The notes under the pieces were generated by a model. It made no database searches. It was not told the origin of the DNA and saw only the letters and a program-made list of their open reading frames with translations. This document shows, piece by piece, positions 63,843 through 64,000 of a stretch of DNA of 64,000 nt. Within the stretch, counting starts at the first letter, position 1. The number at the start of each line of letters is the position of its first letter. The stretch spans positions 46,603,576 through 46,667,575 of the forward strand of contig OY294070.1 of assembly GCA_958510875.1 (NCBI GenBank), in the 5' to 3' direction. This DNA is from Endomychus coccineus (taxonomy: Eukaryota; Arthropoda; Insecta; Coleoptera; Endomychidae). The translations under genes were made by a program, and so were the position numbers.

Positions 63843-63955
63843 AGGGAGAACCTTTCATTTGCTCCCTACACTGCAATTCATCTACGAGAGCGAATATTGT
63901 TTCTTGAAGTTCACAAATACAACTGAATTTGTAACAGTTGGAACAACAAATTTTT
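63843..63955 (-). CDS. Partial or very short cysteine-rich frame
   Basis: On minus, after a TGA, an open stretch reads KICCSNCYKFSCICELQETI then FALVDELQCREQMKGSPF and a stop at 63843. No ATG precedes it in the frame, so it would need an upstream exon or is chance. The CCXXC...CXC cluster and position in line with the three neighbours make it worth listing. Confidence 0.3.
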
Positions 63956-64000
63956 CATGAAATAATCCAACTCTACTGGTTTCCTCTGGTTCTCAGTTAG

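Noticed and set aside
1..64000. R1/R2 elements in rDNA
   Set aside because: The LINE coding motifs are R1-clade, but no 28S rRNA sequence flanks any copy. The flanks are CCTAA repeats.

Overview
This window is eukaryotic, AT-rich and made mostly of transposable elements. It most likely comes from an insect with canonical (TTAGG)n telomeres, so not a dipteran. The evidence is five tracts of degenerate CCTAA repeats interleaved with non-LTR retrotransposons of the R1/TRAS-SART type, an env-bearing gypsy (errantivirus-like) element, a copia element primed by initiator tRNA-Met, and host-style genes with GT-AG introns. No bacterial operon, tRNA, rRNA or CRISPR array was seen. I cannot name the species.

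Layout: (1) 1-8.6 kb: two TRAS-like LINEs (L0 and L1), both sense on the minus strand, separated by CCTAA arrays. (2) 8.6-23 kb: a third TRAS-like LINE (L2), split by a gypsy-type LTR retrovirus-like element at 9066-20348 with gag, protease, RT, RNase H, integrase and an F-type env, and a 4-bp ATAT target duplication. (3) 23-32 kb: a plus-strand LINE (H), split inside ORF1 by a copia element at 24053-27810 with 136-bp LTRs and a GATAT target duplication. (4) 32-38 kb: TRAS-like copies L3, L4 and a 3'-end stub L5, again joined by CCTAA repeats. (5) 38-54.5 kb: a region without TRAS copies. It holds a CR1/L2-like LINE with PHD-like ORF1, a decayed Crypton-like tyrosine-recombinase fragment, two related foldback palindromes, a roughly 1.06-kb TIR element, a THAP-domain exon inside an inverted repeat, a multi-exon HECT ubiquitin-ligase gene and, convergent to it, a three-exon DDE integrase/transposase gene. 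(6) 54.5-62 kb: TRAS-like copies L6 and L7 with another CCTAA tract. (7) 62.5-64 kb: a tight same-strand cluster of small unknown intronless reading frames (a secreted coiled-coil protein, two cysteine-motif proteins and one orphan).

The TRAS-like LINEs all point the same way. At every telomeric 3' junction their poly(A) is followed on the sense strand by GG-TTAGG or a close variant. That is the structure expected from target-primed insertion into telomeric repeat, and the G-rich strand runs toward the left edge. The simplest reading is a subtelomere, or a former telomere, built by successive LINE insertions and later invaded by gypsy, copia and other LINEs. Almost all element genes carry stops, frameshifts or deletions. 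The DDE gene looks open throughout, and the HECT gene is nearly so, with two one-base phase breaks at A-runs. All functional assignments come from reading motifs by eye. No database search was possible.
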